A DNA stretch of 35,783 nt from contig CAZOJQ010000031.1 in assembly GCA_964580185.1 (NCBI GenBank), positions 1 to 35,783 of the forward strand, read 5' to 3'. A model generated the notes under the pieces. The model saw only the letters and a list, made by a program, of their open reading frames with translations, did no database searches and was not told the DNA's origin. The DNA comes from CAYWWY01 sp964580185 (lineage in GTDB: Bacteria; Thermotogota; Thermotogae; MWEM01). Shown here piece by piece: positions 16,094 to 24,831 of the stretch; within the stretch, counting starts at the first letter, position 1, and every line of letters begins with the position of its first letter. A program made the position numbers and the translations under genes.

Positions 16094-19000
16094 TTAAAAT
16101 AGGGAAATCTGGGCACTCTCTGCCATTCCATTTAGTGCATTCATAGTTCTCAAGACTTCCAGTGTCGATTCGGATAAACTTGTCCGGTTCCTTAAGTCTT
16201 CTACACTTGAAAAAGGCGTTTGGTCGCGGGCTTCCAAAATCGTTTGAGCAACTTTATCACCCAAACCATTGACGCGGTTTAGCGGAATCCGTAATCCATT
16301 TTCTTCCATAAGAAAACGAAAGCCATCCGATTGCTCAATATGCACAGGCAAGAAAGAAAAGCCTCGCAGGAGCATTTCCATCGCTAATTCGTTCACAACG
16401 CGTTCCGCGCTTATTTTTTGAACACTCTTTTCTGAATCTCTTTTTTCTGGGTTCTCCAACCAGCTCCGCAATGCAGATATACCTGAAGTGATCAAAGGAA
16501 CATCAAAATTGGCTCCTTTGATGGAAAAGTACGTCGCATAGAATGCCAGGGGAAAATGGACCTTAAAAAAAGCAACTCGAAAGGCCATGGATACATAAGC
16601 CACAGCGTGTGCTTTGGGAAAGAGGTACTTGATCTTTTTACATGACTGCAGGAACCATTCGGGTAGTCCCGCTTTTTTCATCATTGTTACCTGGTCGAAG
16701 GTAATCCCTTTTCCTTTTCGAACGCTTTCCATAATTTTAAAGGCATCCAGAGGTTCCAGGCCTTTTTCTATAAGCATATTCATTATATCATCACGGCAAG
16801 CGATTAATTCCGAAAGGCGAACGAAGCGACCGATGATCAATTCCCGCGCATTTCCAAGCCAAACGTCCGTTCCATGAGACAGACCGGAAATCCGGACGAG
16901 ATCCGCGAAGGATTTTGGATTTGTTTCCTTAAGCATCCCCCGTACGAATTGGGTTCCAAACTCAGGGATTCCCAGTGTACCCGTTTCTACTCCGGGAATA
17001 TCATTCGGTTTTAACCCGATGCTTCTCGCGCTGGAGAATACCCGTAGTGTTTTGGGATCATCCATCGGCACATGCAAAGGGTCAAACCCTGTCAAGTCTT
17101 TCAGCATTTTCATAAAGGTTGGATCGTCATGGCCCAACGCATCAATTTTCACGAGGTCATCGTGAATGGATTGATAATCAAAATGGGTCGTTCGAATATC
17201 CGAGTGCGCGTCATTAGCTGGATGTTGAACGGGTGTAAAATCATACACTTCTTTATCACTCGGAACGATCATCAATCCTCCGGGGTGTTGACCAGTGGTC
17301 CGTTTGACTCCGGTGATTTTTTTCGCTGCTTTCTCCTTTTCCTGCTTTGTTAACCGAACGCCTGTTGCGTCCTCGTACCGCTGAACATATCCGAATGCAG
17401 TTTTCTCAGCCATTGTGCTAATCGTGCCAGCACGAAATACTTGAGACTTCCCAAACATCTCCTCGATCGTACGATGCGCGCGCGTTTGGTATTCACCAGA
17501 GAAATTGAGATCGATATCAGGAATCTTTTCGCCTGAGAAGCCCATGAATGTCTCGAAAGGAATGCTCTGGCCTAGCTTATCCAACTGTGTCCCACACTGA
17601 GGACAGCGTTTTCGAGGCAGATCGAACCCGGATGTGATCGCTGAATCCTGAGGAAATTCCGTGAAATGGCATGAAGGACACACATAGTGGGGTAGCATCG
17701 GATGGACTTCTGTTATGTCCAATAAAGTTGCGACGAGGGAAGAACCTACAGAGCCACGAGAACCTACGAGATACCCATCTTCAATTGACTTTTTCACGAT
17801 TTGGTGGGCAATGTAGTACAACACGGCGAACCCATGCCCGATGATCGCGTCAAGTTCTCGATCCAGTCTTTCTTTAATGATCGGAGGGATTCGTTCTCCG
17901 TAGATTTCATGGGCCCGTTTCCAGCAATAATGCCGGATTTCTTCTTCAGAACCGGTAATTTTCGGCGGATGTAGTGTTCGAGTAATCGGTTCGATGACTT
18001 CAATGGAATCCGCTATTTGCAACGGATTGGCCAACACTGTTTCATAAGCTGCATGAGGGCTACCTAAGATTTGGGTTGCAATACTCGTCATTTCTTCCAT
18101 AGAACGGAAACTAAGATTGACATTCCGATACCGCTCAGGGGAAAACTGAGTATTTTTCCTGCGGATAGAAGCGTCAGCAATTTTGAGTATGGACCATTCC
18201 TTCTTTTCGGAAGGATCAAGATAGTGAACATTTCCAGAAAAAACAACGGGGATGCCGATCATTTGTCCGATTTGGTATATCTTTTGAATGAACTCTTCGC
18301 GAAGTTTGGGAGGAGATTCCTGTTCCACATTCGTGTAAGCATCGGGAGGCATCACTTCAAGATAGTCGTAGAATTTCGCGATCTCAATTAACTCGTCATC
18401 TGTTGCGCCTCCAAAGAAGCTTTCCGCAATTTCACTTTCAAAGCTCCCACTTCCGATTAATAGACCGGATCGATTCGTTTCCAGAAGGCTTTTCGGGATC
18501 ATCGGATAAGACCCATAATACTGAAGATGGCTTTCAGAAACGATCCGATATAGGTTTCGCAATCCTGTTCGATTTTTGACCAATATGGTAATGGTCTGTC
18601 CATGGAGGCTTTTTGGGTCTATCTCATCTTTGAGGCATTCGAGTTGGGCAAGAGTAGTCGCCCTTTTCTTTTTCGCGATCTGGATTAGTTTTAAAAAGGC
18701 TTTTGCCGTTATCTGGGCATCTTCAAGTGCCCTGTGATGCGTGAAATCACCCAAACCCAATTTTTTCGCAATTCGATCGAGCGAGTAGCTTTTCATTCGA
18801 AGCAAGGATCGAGAAAGGGCCAATGTATCCAGATAAGGGTATTCCAATGCTTCATGAAAGATCGTCAAGTAGTGATGCTTTAGAAAACCCATATCGAACC
18901 TTGCGTTGTGTGCAACTAATATGCTTCCTTTCATGAAATCCAAAAACCGAGGAAGAACATCCTTAAGATCCGGTTTTCCCTCAAGCATACTTGGCTTAAT

Positions 19001-20062
19001 ACCAGTTATTGACTGGATTTTTTCGGATAAAGGGTTACGAGAAGCGACGAGTTGAGAAAATGTATCGGCAAGTTCTCCATTCTGGATGCGCACCGCCCCA
19101 ATCTCAATGATTTCTTCTTGTTGGGGATTGAGTCCTGTGGTTTCTAGGTCAAAAACAACAAACTCCAGTTCATTGATTGGTTTTTGCGCGATATGCGGAT
19201 CTATCTGGAAAACGATGGAGGAAACATCCACAACATTTCCTTCCATTCCAAATATGGGTTTGATCCCTCTTTTTTTGCATTCTTCATAAAACTCAGGATA
19301 CCCTTGAACCCCATGATGATCTGTAATGGCTACAGAGGGCAATCCCATCTGCGCTACTCGTTCGACAAGTTCATCCACTCCAACGATCGAATCCATATTG
19401 CTCATCTTCGTGTGAACATGGAGTTCTACTCTGCCTTGCTTGTCAATCGTTCGATCTGGATCTTTGACCTCTGGATCGTAGGTTTCTATCGGAACAGAAT
19501 CATTCGAATCAGGGTTCACAACATCAGCTTCATTTCTTTCTTCTTCGTCTCTCGATCGTGCTTCTACTGGAAGGAGTTTCGAAAGATCAGGATCAACAAA
19601 AATCCGGATTTCTTTCGGGTTGCGCATTCTTTTTTGATAAGCATCGCGAATCATGCCTTTCCGTTCTTCCAAGCGGATGCGAAGAAATTCATTTGGAACG
19701 AAGATATCCAGAGAAGAGTCATCATTCCATTCCGCCTTTGTAGAATCGGTTATATATGGAAGGCTCCCATTTAGCTCGCAAAGAATTTCGTGCCAATGCG
19801 TTTGATTCGTTGCTTGTCCACCATCTGTCCTTGGACACTCGATAATCCGCACAGGAATACCGAAAAACCGAGTACACACCAACTCGAAATCGATCCGTTT
19901 TTCTGACCCGAATGAATCATTGTGTATATGAAGATGGAGTTGGAGTTCTTCACTTTTGAGCACTACTCGTTCAATCATTGGATGGGTTCCATTCCATTCC
20001 AAACCCAACCGATGAACCAACGAGCAAAACCCTTTAGAAGGTACCAAGAATTCCAGATGCAT
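16094..20062 (-). CDS. polC: DNA polymerase III alpha subunit, PolC type
   Basis: Replicative DNA polymerase with built-in 3'-5' proofreading. The PHP domain starts near residue 211 (VELHVHTKMSNMDS) and is interrupted by a DEDDh exonuclease (about 298-460; FDLETTG 304-310, HNARFDMGF, HHRALEDA). The polymerase core includes PDIDLNFSGEYQ with catalytic aspartates, preceded by a CxxC..CxxC zinc motif (YVCPSCHF and KRCPQCGTQL). At 1322 residues it is somewhat short for PolC (about 1370-1440), mainly before the PHP domain. The ATG overlaps the ruvC stop by one base (TAATG). PolC polymerases occur in Firmicutes and Thermotogota, among others. Confidence 0.97.
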   Translation of the reverse strand: MHLEFLVPSKGFCSLVHRLGLEWNGTHPMIERVVLKSEELQLHLHIHNDSFGSEKRIDFELVCTRFFGIPVRIIECPRTDGGQATNQTHWHEILCELNGSLPYITDSTKAEWNDDSSLDIFVPNEFLRIRLEERKGMIRDAYQKRMRNPKEIRIFVDPDLSKLLPVEARSRDEEERNEADVVNPDSNDSVPIETYDPEVKDPDRTIDKQGRVELHVHTKMSNMDSIVGVDELVERVAQMGLPSVAITDHHGVQGYPEFYEECKKRGIKPIFGMEGNVVDVSSIVFQIDPHIAQKPINELEFVVFDLETTGLNPQQEEIIEIGAVRIQNGELADTFSQLVASRNPLSEKIQSITGIKPSMLEGKPDLKDVLPRFLDFMKGSILVAHNARFDMGFLKHHYLTIFHEALEYPYLDTLALSRSLLRMKSYSLDRIAKKLGLGDFTHHRALEDAQITAKAFLKLIQIAKKKRATTLAQLECLKDEIDPKSLHGQTITILVKNRTGLRNLYRIVSESHLQYYGSYPMIPKSLLETNRSGLLIGSGSFESEIAESFFGGATDDELIEIAKFYDYLEVMPPDAYTNVEQESPPKLREEFIQKIYQIGQMIGIPVVFSGNVHYLDPSEKKEWSILKIADASIRRKNTQFSPERYRNVNLSFRSMEEMTSIATQILGSPHAAYETVLANPLQIADSIEVIEPITRTLHPPKITGSEEEIRHYCWKRAHEIYGERIPPIIKERLDRELDAIIGHGFAVLYYIAHQIVKKSIEDGYLVGSRGSVGSSLVATLLDITEVHPMLPHYVCPSCHFTEFPQDSAITSGFDLPRKRCPQCGTQLDKLGQSIPFETFMGFSGEKIPDIDLNFSGEYQTRAHRTIEEMFGKSQVFRAGTISTMAEKTAFGYVQRYEDATGVRLTKQEKEKAAKKITGVKRTTGQHPGGLMIVPSDKEVYDFTPVQHPANDAHSDIRTTHFDYQSIHDDLVKIDALGHDDPTFMKMLKDLTGFDPLHVPMDDPKTLRVFSSARSIGLKPNDIPGVETGTLGIPEFGTQFVRGMLKETNPKSFADLVRISGLSHGTDVWLGNARELIIGRFVRLSELIACRDDIMNMLIEKGLEPLDAFKIMESVRKGKGITFDQVTMMKKAGLPEWFLQSCKKIKYLFPKAHAVAYVSMAFRVAFFKVHFPLAFYATYFSIKGANFDVPLITSGISALRSWLENPEKRDSEKSVQKISAERVVNELAMEMLLRGFSFLPVHIEQSDGFRFLMEENGLRIPLNRVNGLGDKVAQTILEARDQTPFSSVEDLRNRTSLSESTLEVLRTMNALNGMAESAQISLF

Positions 20063-20595
20063 TATTGCGTGCCCCTCTGAATGTGGTTTAGGGAGTCTCT
20101 TGAGTTTGCGTGACAGATTGCAGTCGCCAATGCATCTGCAGCATCATCGGGAGTAGGATTTTTATCCATATGAAGAAGTGTTTTGACAATCCGTTGCACT
20201 TGCCCTTTTTCAGCCCGTCCATTACCGGATACAGCTTGTTTTACTTGGAACGGTGTATATTCATGGGATCGAACACTATGCTGAAATAGGGTAAGCTGGA
20301 TCACCCCTCTTGCCTCGCTCACAGCAAGAGCTGTGGTTACATTCCGGAAGAAAAAGAGCGATTCTATAGCAGCTTCAGTTGGTCTATACTCCTCAACAAC
20401 CCGGGTTATGGCATCATAGATCTCGCTTAATCGAAAGGGAAGGGGTTGATTTGAGGTAGTACGAATCGCTCCATGAGCCACATGTACGAAACGGTTTCCT
20501 TTAATCGCGATCAAACCATACCCTACAGTCCCATATCCGGGATCAATTCCTAAAATTATCGTTCCTTCGCTGTTTTTTGTCATTTGTGACTTCAA
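20062..20595 (-). CDS. ruvC: Holliday junction resolvase RuvC
   Basis: Endonuclease that cuts Holliday junctions with RuvAB during recombination repair. The RNase H-like catalytic acidic residues are in place: D18 (GIDPG), E78 (AAIESLFF), D151 and D154 (PDDAADALA). The length of 177 residues is normal. I accept the TTG start at 20595, since AAGGAG lies five bases upstream; an ATG at 20583 would put the site 17 bases away. It is upstream of, and translationally coupled to, polC, an uncommon pairing. Confidence 0.95.
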   Translation of the reverse strand: MKSQMTKNSEGTIILGIDPGYGTVGYGLIAIKGNRFVHVAHGAIRTTSNQPLPFRLSEIYDAITRVVEEYRPTEAAIESLFFFRNVTTALAVSEARGVIQLTLFQHSVRSHEYTPFQVKQAVSGNGRAEKGQVQRIVKTLLHMDKNPTPDDAADALATAICHANSRDSLNHIQRGTQ

Positions 20596-20683
20596 TCAAT
20601 CTCCTTATCCCTTTTCATTTGGTTCATACTATCGAAATCGCATTCATAGTCGACGAACTCGGAATACAAGGGAATCCGATGGT

Positions 20684-20689
20684 ATTATA
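20684..20689 (-). promoter_or_regulatory. Candidate -10 element for ruvC-polC
   Basis: On the minus strand TATAAT sits in the near-palindrome GGTATAATACC about 90 bases upstream of the ruvC start. No convincing -35 hexamer is present. The rest of the gap at 20596-20809 holds no gene or clear terminator that I can see. Confidence 0.45.
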
Positions 20690-20809
20690 CCGGATTTGAT
20701 CAAACTATGGATGAAGGTTTGCTAAAAAAAGGGGGGGATTTCTCATCATTGGGGCAATCATAAGGATGGATGTTTGGACAGGCTCATTGCAAGCAGAAGA
20801 TCAACGAAA

Positions 20810-21652
20810 CTAACGACCCCGGACGGAAAGATTTATGATCCCTGATTCAATTGCAACGGATAAGTTGGTCCCATAGCCATTTTCCTGAATAGCTGTAAAA
20901 GAAGTGTTCGTAATCCCTCCTTGCACATCCGAATGAACCCTACTGTCTTTTGGGATAAAAAAACGCGCATTGGTAATCCCGCTAGAAACCCGTACAGACA
21001 AGGGGTGTTCCCATGACAGAAGGTTGACATTCAAGTTGCAAACGCCTGTTTCAATTTCAATCGAAGAAACAAGATTGGCACGAGATTCATATTCTAAATC
21101 AATGACCCCTCCAAAAAAATGCGCAGAATATTGATACGGATTGGGAAGATACAAAAGGAGCTCATCATTCCAAGCGGGGAAAAATCGTGAGGCTGACGAC
21201 CGAAACAGGATCCGGTTATCAAACACTTCTACAATGAAATCTTGCGATCTGGATTGATAGGAGCCTTGAATCGAAGTTGATTCATTATCCTCAGTGGAAA
21301 ATATCCGTACTTTCGCTGCTCTTAGGTCAAAATCTAAGTATACGATCGATTCAGTATCTTGGGGTAAATCTACTTGAATCGCAACCGGGTTTTTCATCTG
21401 ACCCCAGATAATATGGGTAGGTGGTAAAAAAAGAATAGTCGCAAAGAACGCTAGGCTCAATGTAAAATGGATCCATCTAAGCCAACGAAGCCCTTTGACA
21501 TTAGATAATACTGCAATACCGATTAGAATAATCAAAAAAGGCCATAAAGAGAGAAAGTTTTGAATGATCCGAAGAGGCAATTCCCACGTGAACCCTTGTA
21601 TGATCAATAGGATCCCAAAAATTATGATAAATACGCCAAAGGCAATTTTCAT
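20810..21652 (-). CDS. Membrane protein with LiaI/LiaF-like helices and a toastrack (DUF4097-like) domain
   Basis: Likely envelope-stress partner of the upstream PspC protein. The N-terminal third has about three hydrophobic segments (residues 4-21, about 33-50 and 58-75), similar to LiaI/LiaF-like membrane regions. The remaining 190 residues form an extracytoplasmic beta-rich domain with repeated motifs such as SIEIETGVCNLNVNLLS, VRVSSGITNARFFIP and VAIESGIINLSVRG, typical of toastrack domains. The ATG at 21652 overlaps the PspC stop (ATGA), so the proteins are made together. An in-frame start 96 bases upstream lies inside PspC and is unlikely. The family is inferred by eye. Confidence 0.7.
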   Translation of the reverse strand: MKIAFGVFIIIFGILLIIQGFTWELPLRIIQNFLSLWPFLIILIGIAVLSNVKGLRWLRWIHFTLSLAFFATILFLPPTHIIWGQMKNPVAIQVDLPQDTESIVYLDFDLRAAKVRIFSTEDNESTSIQGSYQSRSQDFIVEVFDNRILFRSSASRFFPAWNDELLLYLPNPYQYSAHFFGGVIDLEYESRANLVSSIEIETGVCNLNVNLLSWEHPLSVRVSSGITNARFFIPKDSRVHSDVQGGITNTSFTAIQENGYGTNLSVAIESGIINLSVRGR

Positions 21653-22089
21653 CGTTTTCCTCTTCGAATCGACTTCATAACGACAAGAATGCCAATGGCC
21701 ACCAAAATTCCCCCAAACAAAATCTCCCAAGAAACAGTAAGAAACCATCGTACTGGTTCAAATTGCCGAAGGAGGAAGAAAACACCAATGGCGATAAAAA
21801 AGACAGCGATAGCAATAATCGCTTTATTCCTAAGCTCTGGATCGACAATAGCGCTTTCTTTGTTCTCTTCCGGATCCTCTGAACGAACAGGATCCGAAGA
21901 GAACTTCGGTTCCTCGGGAATGACAAACATAGCAATGATATAAAGGATCACCCCTGCTCCACCCAGTAAAACGGTTGCAACCGCAACCAACCGAATTAAT
22001 ACTGGGTCGACGCTAAAGTACTTTGCCAATCCTCCGCATACTCCTGCGATTACTCGGTCTTTTCTGCTCCTGTAAACCCTTCGATTCAT
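21649..22089 (-). CDS. PspC-domain membrane protein
   Basis: Residues 1-60 are a clear PspC domain: RRVYRSRKDRVIAGVCGGLA, KYFSVDPVLIRLVAVATVLL, then a membrane helix ending in FVIPEEP. A charged linker (about 60-95) and two further helices follow, total 146 residues. PspC proteins sense or relay envelope stress. AGGAGG lies seven bases from the ATG, and a TGGTATAAT promoter candidate lies upstream in the end of the preceding gene. Coupled to the toastrack gene by an ATGA overlap. Confidence 0.9.
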   Translation of the reverse strand: MNRRVYRSRKDRVIAGVCGGLAKYFSVDPVLIRLVAVATVLLGGAGVILYIIAMFVIPEEPKFSSDPVRSEDPEENKESAIVDPELRNKAIIAIAVFFIAIGVFFLLRQFEPVRWFLTVSWEILFGGILVAIGILVVMKSIRRGKR

Positions 22090-22098
22090 CTTTTCCTC

Positions 22099-22566
22099 CT
22101 AATGAAGAGGTGGTTCAGCCGGATCAATTATACCATTTTTGCCAACGGATATGGAAGGAAATACATCGGCTTGAAATGCGTCTTTTTGGATTGGCGCTAT
22201 TTTGTGTATATAGATCCATCCCTTCCTCTTACCAAGAAACAAGGTATCGGGAACGATCGTAATACCACAACTCACAAATAAGAGAGAGTAACTGGGCGTT
22301 CGCCCGAGTTCGGATTCATAGATCCCTTCGTAAATCTTTCCTTTTAGCATCCAATAGATTAACAAGAACGAAACACGGATCGAACGAAACACCGAAAGAA
22401 TGAAGAACCAAATGGCCGATTTATGGAACCCTTTCAGCGTGTCCGCTTTTAGGACACGATATAAACCATAAATAACCGGTAAGACAATGATCAAAACAGA
22501 TAACCCTTGAATGCCATATTCATACGATAATAGGATCCAAATCAACGCAATCATGATGATCAACAT
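22099..22566 (-). CDS. Orphan MrpE/MnhE-like membrane protein
   Basis: A 155-residue protein with two N-terminal membrane helices and a third around 50-75. The following segment, SYSLLFVSCGITIVPDTLFL with GWIYIHKI, resembles the 'L..S.ISLTPGT...IYIHAID' region of MrpE/MnhE subunits of multisubunit cation/proton antiporters. No other Mrp subunit is nearby, so it cannot be a complete antiporter here. A strong AAGGAGG lies six bases upstream of the ATG, immediately behind the tRNA terminator. It could also be a diverged protein of other function; homology is by motif only. Confidence 0.6.
   Translation of the reverse strand: MLIIMIALIWILLSYEYGIQGLSVLIIVLPVIYGLYRVLKADTLKGFHKSAIWFFILSVFRSIRVSFLLIYWMLKGKIYEGIYESELGRTPSYSLLFVSCGITIVPDTLFLGKRKGWIYIHKIAPIQKDAFQADVFPSISVGKNGIIDPAEPPLH
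22127..22135 (-). promoter_or_regulatory. Candidate extended -10 promoter for pspC-toastrack
   Basis: The minus strand reads TGGTATAAT, a consensus extended -10, located within the last codons of the MrpE-like gene and 38 bases upstream of the PspC start codon. No good -35 is seen. Confidence 0.5.
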
Positions 22567-22579
22567 CGAATTCCTCCTT

Positions 22580-22609
22580 AAAAAAAAGCCCTTTCGTTAA
22601 AAAAGGGCT
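22580..22609 (-). terminator. Terminator of the tRNA operon
   Basis: On the minus strand, AGCCCTTT and AAAGGGCT form an 8-base-pair stem with a 7-base loop, followed by eight Ts. The T run touches the AAGGAGG ribosome binding site of the next gene, so that gene depends on read-through or an unseen promoter. Confidence 0.85.
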
Positions 22610-22615
22610 ATATAT

Positions 22616-22692
22616 TGGCGGGGACGACGAGACTCGAACTCGCGGCCACCGGTGTGACAGACCGGCATGCTAACCAACTGCACCACGTCCCC
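22616..22692 (-). tRNA. tRNA-Asp (GTC), copy 2
   Basis: A 77-base cloverleaf with acceptor stem GGGGACG/CGTCCCC, discriminator G and encoded CCA. The anticodon stem CCGGT/ACCGG (allowing for the loop bases CTGTCAC) presents GTC. It is identical base for base to the upstream copy and is separated from it by three bases (22693-22695). It is the last gene of the tRNA cluster and is followed by a terminator. Confidence 0.97.
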
Positions 22693-22695
22693 TTC

Positions 22696-22772
22696 TGGCG
22701 GGGACGACGAGACTCGAACTCGCGGCCACCGGTGTGACAGACCGGCATGCTAACCAACTGCACCACGTCCCC
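22696..22772 (-). tRNA. tRNA-Asp (GTC), copy 1
   Basis: Identical 77-base sequence to the other copy, with CCA encoded and GTC anticodon. It lies 29 bases downstream of tRNA-Arg in the same transcript. A perfect tandem copy indicates recent duplication or ongoing gene conversion. Confidence 0.97.
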
Positions 22773-22801
22773 GTACCAGAATGCGCCCATTACTCCTTGT
22801 C

Positions 22802-22876
22802 TGGTACCCCCGGTAGGAATCGAACCTACATCTGCGGATTAGGAATCCACCGTTCTATCCATTGAACTACGAGGGC
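22802..22876 (-). tRNA. tRNA-Arg (CCT)
   Basis: A 75-base cloverleaf with acceptor GCCCTCG/CGGGGGT (two G-U pairs), discriminator A, and encoded CCA. The anticodon loop TTCCTAA gives CCT, reading AGG codons. It is the first gene of the three-tRNA transcript. Confidence 0.96.
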
Positions 22877-22902
22877 TCCTGTGGAGCTTTGATCGCGGTC
22901 GA

Positions 22903-22931
22903 AATATACCATATTTTGGGCCCGTTGTCAA
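22903..22931 (-). promoter_or_regulatory. Promoter of the tRNA cluster
   Basis: On the minus strand TTGACA (22926-22931) and TATATT (22903-22908) are 17 bases apart, with TGG directly before the -10. Start of transcription falls about 20 bases upstream of tRNA-Arg. Confidence 0.88.
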
Positions 22932-23001
22932 GTCCTGTTCCTGTTTCCCGTTTGATATTTTTCGGTTCGAAACGCCCATAAAGAAACCGAAAGAATCGGG
23001 G

Positions 23002-23029
23002 TTGACAAACTAGAATTATAGTGTATAAT
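23002..23029 (+). promoter_or_regulatory. Promoter for thiN-DUF4912-GH57
   Basis: TTGACA (23002-23007) and TATAAT (23024-23029) with 16-base spacing, both perfect hexamers. It faces away from the tRNA promoter. Predicted start of transcription is near 23036. Confidence 0.88.
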
Positions 23030-23035
23030 AAGAAT

Positions 23036-23180
23036 GTAATGAGTTTATAGGGGATAAATTTAAGACTTATTGGATCATTTTGTCCCGTTATTCATACCAT
23101 ATCCACCCATAATCGCCTATAAAGAGCTAGAAATGACTTTGGGAATAGAATCAAATGATTCAAGGGGGGGGCGGTTGGTA
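23036..23180 (+). other. Leader region of thiN, about 145 bases
   Basis: Transcribed leader between the promoter and the chosen thiN start. I looked for a TPP riboswitch because of the gene's function and found neither its CTGAGA nor its conserved second-arm motif. In-frame starts exist at 23070 (TTG) and 23133 (ATG) but lack good ribosome binding sites. No other structure is evident. Confidence 0.4.
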
Positions 23181-23873
23181 ATGGAATCTGGTTGGAACTT
23201 GATTGTTGGGTCCGTTCCAGTCCAACAAGATCAGCTTTCTTTCTACCGACAATGGGTCGATAAAGCCAAATGCCTGTTTTGTGCTGACGGAGGAGCGAAG
23301 CTCTTTCGTTCCCTGAATCACCCACCCGATTATCTTGTTGGCGACATGGATTCGATATCTTTCGATGATTTCCAATGGATGCTCAATCATAAAGTGCGCA
23401 CTCTGGTCCTCCCCGTTTCAAAAGACTCTTTAGATTCCGAGTTATGCATTCATATAGCAAAAAAAAATAAGGCCTGGCGCATCGCGTTTCTTTGTCTTTG
23501 GGGGGATCGACCAGATCACTCGTTGGCAACGTTGAATTTAATCTCTTTAGCGCAAGATCTCGGAATCGAAGCTACTGTTCAAGATCCCCAATGGGAAATG
23601 GGGATTTTGAATGGGCCGATATCCAAAAGGTTCGTTACAAGTCCTGGGACCCGCTGGTCTTTGATTTCGATTTCCGATCAATGCAAAGAAGTAACCCTAA
23701 GGGGAATGAAATATCCCTTAGATTCTGAACTTTTGGATCGTCGCCATCCGCGAGGAGTGAGTAATCAGGCGGAAAAAAACGAAGTCCTGATTCGTTTTTC
23801 ATCGGGTTCCATGGTTTATTTCCATTGGAGATCGCAAGAAAAGAAGGGAAATCTTAAGAAAGACAATGATTAA
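23181..23873 (+). CDS. thiN: Thiamine pyrophosphokinase
   Basis: Transfers pyrophosphate from ATP to thiamine to make the cofactor TPP. Motifs in order: CLFCADGGAKLF, PPDYLVGDMDSIS (aspartates for metal binding), VSKDSLDSELCIHIA, and WGDRPDHSLATLNLI. A C-terminal beta domain with RGMKYPLDSELL and a late HPRGVSNQ segment completes the family pattern. I chose the ATG at 23181 (230 residues) because a G-rich ribosome binding site lies about seven bases upstream and the conserved fold begins right after it; longer versions start at 23070 or 23133. Followed by the DUF4912 gene after 36 bases. Confidence 0.9.
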   Translation: MESGWNLIVGSVPVQQDQLSFYRQWVDKAKCLFCADGGAKLFRSLNHPPDYLVGDMDSISFDDFQWMLNHKVRTLVLPVSKDSLDSELCIHIAKKNKAWRIAFLCLWGDRPDHSLATLNLISLAQDLGIEATVQDPQWEMGILNGPISKRFVTSPGTRWSLISISDQCKEVTLRGMKYPLDSELLDRRHPRGVSNQAEKNEVLIRFSSGSMVYFHWRSQEKKGNLKKDND

Positions 23874-23909
23874 AGATGGATCCGTACAGGTTGTTAGGAG
23901 GTGGCACCT

Positions 23910-24830
23910 ATGTTAGAACATGAGGAATTAACGGGTATGACAGTAGATCAATTGAAGAAATTGGGTAGAGAGCATCAAATCAAGGGTTATTACAAAATGC
24001 GAAAAGAAGAATTGCTCGAAGCCCTTACTGGGTTTTCGCAAAACCCGGTTACAGAAGGAACTCATCGTCAGATATGCGCACTATTGGAAGGAGAACCCAA
24101 AATCTATGAGTTACGGAAAATGGCGAAGCAATTGGGGCTAACTTTTCAGAGAAACATGAAAAAAACCGAGCTGATTGATCGGATCAAACGGGTACTGGTG
24201 AAACATCCTGCGGGAATACAAAACAGCAAAACCTTTTCTTCCCATGGCGTATCTCGGACCAAGCAGAAACGAACCCATCCCGAAACAGTCCAAGAGCTCA
24301 AAAGAAGCTACGGGAAAGACAAAATGGTTGGATTAGCTGTTAACCCCCATTGGATTCATTTTTATTGGGTATTTTCCCCTCAGACGGATCATCTCCTGAA
24401 TGAACTGGCACACAGGGAAATCGCCATGTACCTAAGGGTGTATGATGTTTCGTTGATCCAATATGATGGAAGCAACGCACATCGAACGATCGAGTACCGT
24501 CTAGACCTTAATTCCACTCAGAAGTACTATGTACATGTACCTTCTGCAGATGCATCATTTTTGGGGGAGATCGGCTACTACAATGAGCAAGGACAGTTTA
24601 TTCCCATTTTAAGAAGCAATTTGGTGCGAACGCCCGCAGATTCTTTTTCGATCAAACGAGAAGAAAAGTGGTTGGATTGTTCTTCGGGATTCCGGTTTTC
24701 TGAGCTTTCGAAAGGCATGTTCACCCCTGTCGTAATGAAAGGAATTGGTGGTTCTTCGGCCTCATTCGAAGAAATGGCCCAACAAAAATTCGTGTGGGTT
24801 TCGCGCCCCATACAAAGTGGGAGGGGTTAA
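23910..24830 (+). CDS. DUF4912 protein with two Rho_N/SAP-like helices
   Basis: A 306-residue protein of unknown function. Two SAP/Rho N-terminal-like motifs open it: TVDQLKKLGREHQIKGYYKM with RKEELLEAL, and KIYELRKMAKQLGLTF with MKKTELIDRIKRVL. After a basic linker, residues from about 130 form a DUF4912 domain (GLAVNPHWIHFYWVFS, YYVHVPSADASFLGEIGYYN). The ATG at 23910 has AGGAGG eight bases upstream; an in-frame GTG at 23901 overlaps that site and is rejected. The gene is one base from the GH57 start, so the two are coupled. DUF4912 domains carry an aromatic-rich face resembling carbohydrate-binding modules, suggesting a glycogen-related role. Confidence 0.8.
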   Translation: MLEHEELTGMTVDQLKKLGREHQIKGYYKMRKEELLEALTGFSQNPVTEGTHRQICALLEGEPKIYELRKMAKQLGLTFQRNMKKTELIDRIKRVLVKHPAGIQNSKTFSSHGVSRTKQKRTHPETVQELKRSYGKDKMVGLAVNPHWIHFYWVFSPQTDHLLNELAHREIAMYLRVYDVSLIQYDGSNAHRTIEYRLDLNSTQKYYVHVPSADASFLGEIGYYNEQGQFIPILRSNLVRTPADSFSIKREEKWLDCSSGFRFSELSKGMFTPVVMKGIGGSSASFEEMAQQKFVWVSRPIQSGRG

Positions 24831-24831
24831 A

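Noticed and set aside
19184..19774. 196-codon plus-strand open frame
   Set aside because: Antisense shadow of polC with no plausible domain.
23036..23180. Possible TPP riboswitch before thiN
   Set aside because: The conserved TPP riboswitch core motifs are absent and no comparable paired structure is visible.
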